Assembly (NCBI RefSeq): GCF_012931845.1
Contig: NZ_CP051884.1
Coordinates: 186,001-250,000 of the forward strand
Origin: Cellulomonas taurus
GTDB taxonomy: Bacteria > Actinomycetota > Actinomycetes > Actinomycetales > Cellulomonadaceae
DNA length: 64,000 nt
Reading direction: 5' to 3'
Shown one piece after another: positions 60,242 through 64,000 of this stretch (position 1 is its first letter; the number at the start of each line of letters is the position of its first letter). The notes under the pieces are model-generated. The model saw only the letters and a list, made by a program, of their open reading frames with translations. It was not told the DNA's origin and did no database searches. A program made the translations under genes and the position numbers.

Positions 60242-61252
60242 ATGGCGCACGGCATCGTCGACGTGGCCCGGGCGGCAGGTGTGTCCACAGCCACCGTCTC
60301 CCGAGCACTCCGCGGCCTGCCCAATGTCACCCACACCACCCGGGAACGGGTGCGTCGGGCCGCCGAGGAGCTCGGCTACGTGCCATCGCCCACCGCCGCC
60401 TCGCTGGCCACGGGTCGCACCCGCACCATCGGGCTGATCTCGCCCTGGGTGTCGCACTGGTTCTTCGCGCAGGTGATCGAGGGTGCCGAGCGGGCGCTGC
60501 GGGCCGAGGACTTCGACGCGCTGCTCTACACCTTCGAGGTCGACCGCGGCACGCGGCGGCTGGCGCTCGACCCGGGGGTGCTCCGGCGACGGGTGGACGG
60601 GGTGCTGGTGGTCGGTCTGCCGCTGGAACCTGCCGAGATCGCCGCGCTGGACGAGCTGGGCTACCCGCTGGTCTTCGTCGGACCGGGCGCCCCGGACCAC
60701 GTCACGGTCGGACTGGACGACGTGGACACCGCGCGCCGGGCGGTGGCGCACCTGGCCGAGCTGGGGCACCGGGTCGTCGCGCACCTGACCGGGGAACCGG
60801 ACGACGTGCTGGCCTGGTCCCCGGCGGTCCGGCGCGCCCAGGGGTGGCGGCTGGAGGTCGCGGATCGCGGGCTGGACCCCTCGCCGGACCTGGAGGTGCA
60901 CGGCCACTTCGACGTCGCGGGCGGTCGGGCGTCGATGCACCGCCTGCTGGACGCGCGGCCCGACGTGACGGCGGTGTTCGCCGCCTCGGACGAGATGGCG
61001 ATGGGCGCGATCCTGGCGGTGCGGGACCGAGGGCTGCGGGCGGGCGAGGACGTGTCGGTGATCGGCGTCGACGGTCACCAGATGTCCGAACACCTCGGCC
61101 TGACCACGCTGGCCCAGGACGCGTACGAGCAGGGCGTGACGGCGGCGACGATGCTGCTCGAACTGCTCACCGGCACGCCGGTGCCCCGGGACGTGGTCTT
61201 CCCGACCACGTTGATCCAGCGGAGTTCCACCCGGCCTGTGACCGAATTGTGA
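60242..61252 (+). CDS. LacI-family transcriptional regulator
   Basis: A 336-residue LacI protein: helix-turn-helix IVDVARAAGVSTATVSRALRG at about 5-25, hinge region VTHTTRERVRRAAEELGYVPS, and a periplasmic-binding-type effector domain ending with TTLIQRSST. It precedes a sugar ABC importer whose promoter has a LacI-type operator, so it probably represses that importer. CACAAT lies 7 bases before the ATG, which suggests a leaderless message. Confidence 0.93.
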   Translation: MAHGIVDVARAAGVSTATVSRALRGLPNVTHTTRERVRRAAEELGYVPSPTAASLATGRTRTIGLISPWVSHWFFAQVIEGAERALRAEDFDALLYTFEVDRGTRRLALDPGVLRRRVDGVLVVGLPLEPAEIAALDELGYPLVFVGPGAPDHVTVGLDDVDTARRAVAHLAELGHRVVAHLTGEPDDVLAWSPAVRRAQGWRLEVADRGLDPSPDLEVHGHFDVAGGRASMHRLLDARPDVTAVFAASDEMAMGAILAVRDRGLRAGEDVSVIGVDGHQMSEHLGLTTLAQDAYEQGVTAATMLLELLTGTPVPRDVVFPTTLIQRSSTRPVTEL

Positions 61253-61277
61253 CGCCGCACGGCTTGTCAGCTGGTGA

Positions 61278-61291
61278 TGTAAACGCTTGCA
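61278..61291. promoter_or_regulatory. LacI-type operator of the ABC importer
   Basis: TGTAAACGCTTGCA matches the LacI/cre-like pattern TGnnAnCGnTnnCA at every fixed position. It lies 61 bases before the binding-protein start, after the regulator's stop. Confidence 0.8.
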
Positions 61292-61351
61292 TGAGTCCTG
61301 ATGCACCGGGCGATGAGGCCCGGTAGCCACCACGACGATGTGGAGGACCGC

Positions 61352-62743
61352 ATGACCAGCATCCGTCGGCACCGCAGGAGTGCCGTCATCGCCGGAGGGC
61401 TCGGGGTCGCCCTGGCCCTGGCCGCCTGTTCCAGCGGTGGTGATTCCGGGGGCGACGAGACCGCCAGCGGCGGCTCGACCACCACCGACTGTGCCGACTA
61501 CGACGCGTACGGCGACCTCAGCGGCAAGACGGTGACGGTGTACTCCGGCATCGTGGCGCCGGAGGACGAGCCCTACGTCGAGTCGTACAAGCCCTTCGAG
61601 GACTGCACCGGCGCGACCATCGAGTACACCTCGGACAAGAACTTCGAGCAGCAGATCCTGGTGCAGGCCCAGGCGGGCAGCGCGCCGGACATCGCGATCG
61701 TGCCGCAGCCGGGTCTGCTGCAGCAGCTGGTCGCCACCGGCAAGGCGGTCGCCGCCCCCGACGACGTCGCCGCCAACGTCGACGAGTTCTGGGGCGAGGA
61801 CTGGAAGGCCTACGGCACCGTCGACGGGACGTTCTACGCCGCCCCGTCCGGCGCCAGCGTGAAGTCGCTGGTCTGGTACAACCCGCAGATCTTCGAGGCC
61901 AACGGCTGGGAGGTCCCGACCACCCTGGACGAGCTATCCGACCTGACCGCCACCATCGCGAAGACCGGCCAGAAGCCCTGGTGCGCGGGCATCGCCTCCG
62001 GTGAGGCCACCGGCTGGCCGATCACCGACTGGATGGAGGACATGATGCTCCGGGTGCCCGAGGGCGGCCCGGACGTCTACGACCAGTGGGTCGACCACTC
62101 CATCGCCTTCAACTCCGAGGCGCCGACCGCGGCCCTGGACGCCGTGGGCGACTACCTGAAGAACCCGGACTACGTGAACGCCGGCTTCGGTGACGTGAAC
62201 TCCATCGCCACCACCACGTTCCAGGACGCCGGGCTGGGCATCCCGCAGGGCACCTGCTTCCTGCACCGGATGGCGTCGTTCTACGCCTCGAACTTCCCGA
62301 CCGACGGTTCGGTGACCGTCGCCGAGGACGGCAACGCCTTCGCGTTCTACCTGCCGGGTGAGACCGCCGAGGACAAGCCGGTGCTCGGTGGTGGCGAGTT
62401 CAACCTCGCGTTCTCCGACCGCCCCGAGGTGCAGGCGTTCCAGACCTACCTGTCCACCGACACCTGGGCCAACAACAAGGCCAAGGCGTCCTCGGACATC
62501 ACCTCCGGCGGCTGGATCTCGGCCAACAAGGGCCTGGACACCGCGAACCTGGTGAACCCGATCGACAAGCTGTCGGCGGACATCCTGCAGGACCCGAACA
62601 CGGTCTTCCGCTTCGACGGCTCGGACATGATGCCGGCCGCCGTCGGGTCGAACGCGTTCTGGAAGCAGGCGACCAACTGGATCACCGGCCAGTCCACCGC
62701 GGACACGCTGGACAAGATCGAAGCGGCCTGGCCCGCCTCCTGA
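61352..62743 (+). CDS. ABC importer substrate-binding lipoprotein (alpha-glucoside type)
   Basis: A 463-residue binding protein. The lipobox LAAC puts the lipid on Cys26, followed by a Gly/Ser/Asp-rich linker. The body fits family 1 sugar-binding proteins, and segments such as KTVTVYSGIVAPEDEPYVESYKPFEDCTG and GVDP-like DWMEDMMLRVPEGGPDVYDQWVDHSI recall alpha-glucoside binding proteins (AglE). GGAGGACC precedes ATG 61352. It is the first gene of a LacI-controlled transporter operon. Confidence 0.9.
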   Translation: MTSIRRHRRSAVIAGGLGVALALAACSSGGDSGGDETASGGSTTTDCADYDAYGDLSGKTVTVYSGIVAPEDEPYVESYKPFEDCTGATIEYTSDKNFEQQILVQAQAGSAPDIAIVPQPGLLQQLVATGKAVAAPDDVAANVDEFWGEDWKAYGTVDGTFYAAPSGASVKSLVWYNPQIFEANGWEVPTTLDELSDLTATIAKTGQKPWCAGIASGEATGWPITDWMEDMMLRVPEGGPDVYDQWVDHSIAFNSEAPTAALDAVGDYLKNPDYVNAGFGDVNSIATTTFQDAGLGIPQGTCFLHRMASFYASNFPTDGSVTVAEDGNAFAFYLPGETAEDKPVLGGGEFNLAFSDRPEVQAFQTYLSTDTWANNKAKASSDITSGGWISANKGLDTANLVNPIDKLSADILQDPNTVFRFDGSDMMPAAVGSNAFWKQATNWITGQSTADTLDKIEAAWPAS

Positions 62744-62754
62744 TCTGACCTCCC

Positions 62755-62792
62755 ACGACCGGCCCGGACCTCGCGGGGTCCGGGCCGGTCGT
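62755..62792 (+). terminator. perfect hairpin between binding-protein and permease genes
   Basis: A 16-base perfect stem (ACGACCGGCCCGGACC and its complement) with a 6-base loop. In such operons a hairpin here usually lets only part of the transcripts continue, and protects the upstream message, so the binding protein is made in excess. Confidence 0.85.
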
Positions 62793-62823
62793 CAGCCATC
62801 GTCCCCGGTCTCTGGGAGGCACC

Positions 62824-63831
62824 GTGCACCTCGCCGTCGCCGCCACCACCACAGGCGGCAAGCTCCTCACCATGCTGATCGCGCTGATCGCCTTCGCGGC
62901 GGTGGTCGGCATCATCCTGTTCCTGGCCGCCCTCGCCGAGCGACGCGGTCGCCGGCAGACGGCCTGGCTCTTCCTGGCCCCGACCCTGGTTCTGCTGGTG
63001 GTCGGCCTGGTCTACCCGGCGGGCCGGACCGTGGTCCGCTCGCTGTACGACGCCGCCGGGTCGCAGTTCATCGGGTTGCACAACTACCTGACGATCTTCA
63101 GCTCCGACGAGCAACTGGTCGTGCTGCGCAACACCGTGCTCTGGGTGCTGGTCACCCCGTTCGTCGCCACCGTGATCGGGCTGATCTACGCGATCCTGGT
63201 CGACGGGGCACGCGGCGAGTCCTTCGCGAAGGCACTGATCTTCCTGCCGATGGCGATCTCCTTCGTGGGGGCGTCGATCATCTGGAAGTTCGTCTACGAA
63301 TACCGCGACCACATCGAGAACCTGCTCCCGGGTCAGCAACAGATCCCGCAGATCGGGTTACTGAATCAGGTGATCGTCTGGTTGGGCGGGAAACCACAGC
63401 AGTTCCTGATCGACTCACCGTGGAACACGTTCTTCCTGATCGTGGTGATGATCTGGATCCAGGCCGGTTTCGCGATGACCATCCTGTCCGCGTCGATCAA
63501 GGCCATCCCGGCCGAGATGACCGAGGCGGCCCGGCTCGACGGCGTGGGCGCCTTCGAGATGTTCCGCTTCATCACCCTGCCGTCGATCCGGCCGACCGTG
63601 GTCGTGGTGCTCACCACCATCGCGATCGGCTGCCTCAAGGTCTTCGACATCATCCGGACCATGACCGGCGGGTCGTTCGGCACCAGCGTGGTGGCGAACG
63701 AGTTCTACACCCAGTCGTTCTCGGCCGGTAACCAGGGACTCGGCGCCGCGCTGGCGGTGCTGCTGTTCATCCTGGTGGTGCCGATCATCGTCTACAACGT
63801 CCGCCAGCTCCGCGCATCGGAGGGTCGCTGA
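62824..63831 (+). CDS. sugar ABC importer permease (AglF-like)
   Basis: A 335-residue MalF-type permease with an N-terminal extra helix and about seven helices in all. The EAA loop that contacts the ATPase is EMTEAARLDGVGAFEMFRFI. The APTLVLLVVGLVYPAGRTV start resembles alpha-glucoside permease AglF. GGGAGGCACC precedes the GTG at 62824. The next gene begins on the last base of its stop (TGATG). Confidence 0.9.
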   Translation: MHLAVAATTTGGKLLTMLIALIAFAAVVGIILFLAALAERRGRRQTAWLFLAPTLVLLVVGLVYPAGRTVVRSLYDAAGSQFIGLHNYLTIFSSDEQLVVLRNTVLWVLVTPFVATVIGLIYAILVDGARGESFAKALIFLPMAISFVGASIIWKFVYEYRDHIENLLPGQQQIPQIGLLNQVIVWLGGKPQQFLIDSPWNTFFLIVVMIWIQAGFAMTILSASIKAIPAEMTEAARLDGVGAFEMFRFITLPSIRPTVVVVLTTIAIGCLKVFDIIRTMTGGSFGTSVVANEFYTQSFSAGNQGLGAALAVLLFILVVPIIVYNVRQLRASEGR

Positions 63832-64000
63832 TGACCCAGCTCTCTGTTCCCGCGATCCCGGCGGACCCGGGCGTCGACACCGGATCGGGTCGTCGTCGCC
63901 GAGGCCGGTCCTCCGCCGCCGACGCCGCCCGGAAGAAGCTCACCTCGCCCTGGGCGTCGCTGGTCGCCGTGATCCTCGCGGTGCTCTGGACCCTGCCCAC
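63831..64000 (+). CDS. second sugar ABC importer permease, N-terminal part (AglG-like)
   Basis: Only about 56 residues are visible before the window ends. A basic, polar N-terminus (SGRRRRGRSSAADAARKKL) leads into the first membrane helix (SLVAVILAVLWTLPT), as in MalG/AglG-type permeases. Coupling to the upstream permease and the operon order support the call. Confidence 0.8.
   Translation, partial: MTQLSVPAIPADPGVDTGSGRRRRGRSSAADAARKKLTSPWASLVAVILAVLWTLP

Overview
The window is very GC-rich DNA (by eye well above 70 percent) from an actinobacterium. Codon choice, F420-type and SCO-type protein families, an Asp23/sigma island and many leaderless promoters suggest Micrococcales, possibly close to Cellulomonadaceae; this placement is inference. 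It reads as ordinary chromosome: 69 genes or gene pieces, dense packing, many 1-11 base overlaps, and no tRNA, rRNA, insertion sequence, CRISPR or recognisable prophage.

Layout. 1-7.6 kb: a cut TctA-type permease with a small membrane partner, a stress-type dehydrogenase, a family 5 uracil-DNA glycosylase, a YciO/Sua5 protein, a chemoreceptor, a methyltransferase, a DoxX protein and an FKBP lipoprotein. 7.7-12.7 kb: a redox and iron block (HxlR regulator with NmrA-type reductase, LLM oxidoreductase, ferritin-like/VIT1 iron exporter, siderophore-interacting reductase behind an IdeR-like box). 12.7-16.3 kb: an envelope-stress island, with a sigma factor and an Asp23-like gene divergent from six overlapping Asp23/DUF2273/DUF6286/AmaP-type genes. 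16.3-28.4 kb: transporters and regulators, an ibrA/ibrB pair, a cation-exchanger operon, a PPK2 kinase and a PAP2-like protein. 28.5-31.3 kb: gluconate uptake and phosphorylation with a GntR regulator. 31.5-46 kb: pyruvate oxidase, a 1316-residue SCO7613-type membrane protein, phosphoglucomutase, DUF5926, a glycosyltransferase and a membrane phosphatase-like protein. 46-58.9 kb: pheA, a six-gene MoxR/DUF58/VWA operon, a WXG/DUF1023 secretion-type cassette, a diacylglycerol kinase-like gene, serS and a HAD hydrolase. 58.9-64 kb: two secreted proteins (one with a SipW-type leader) and a LacI-controlled sugar ABC importer cut by the window end.

Regulation stands out. At least sixteen genes start 6-7 bases after a TAnnnT-like -10 box without a ribosome binding site, so they are probably leaderless. 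In two cases an operator is superimposed on this architecture: an IdeR-like box over the siderophore reductase promoter, and a palindrome inside the first codons of an MFS exporter opposite a TetR gene. Several junctions between genes carry inverted repeats that look like small dispersed elements. The most novel-looking protein systems are the WXG/DUF1023/lipoprotein cassette, the ibrAB pair and the sigma/Asp23 island; the function of none of these can be settled from sequence alone.
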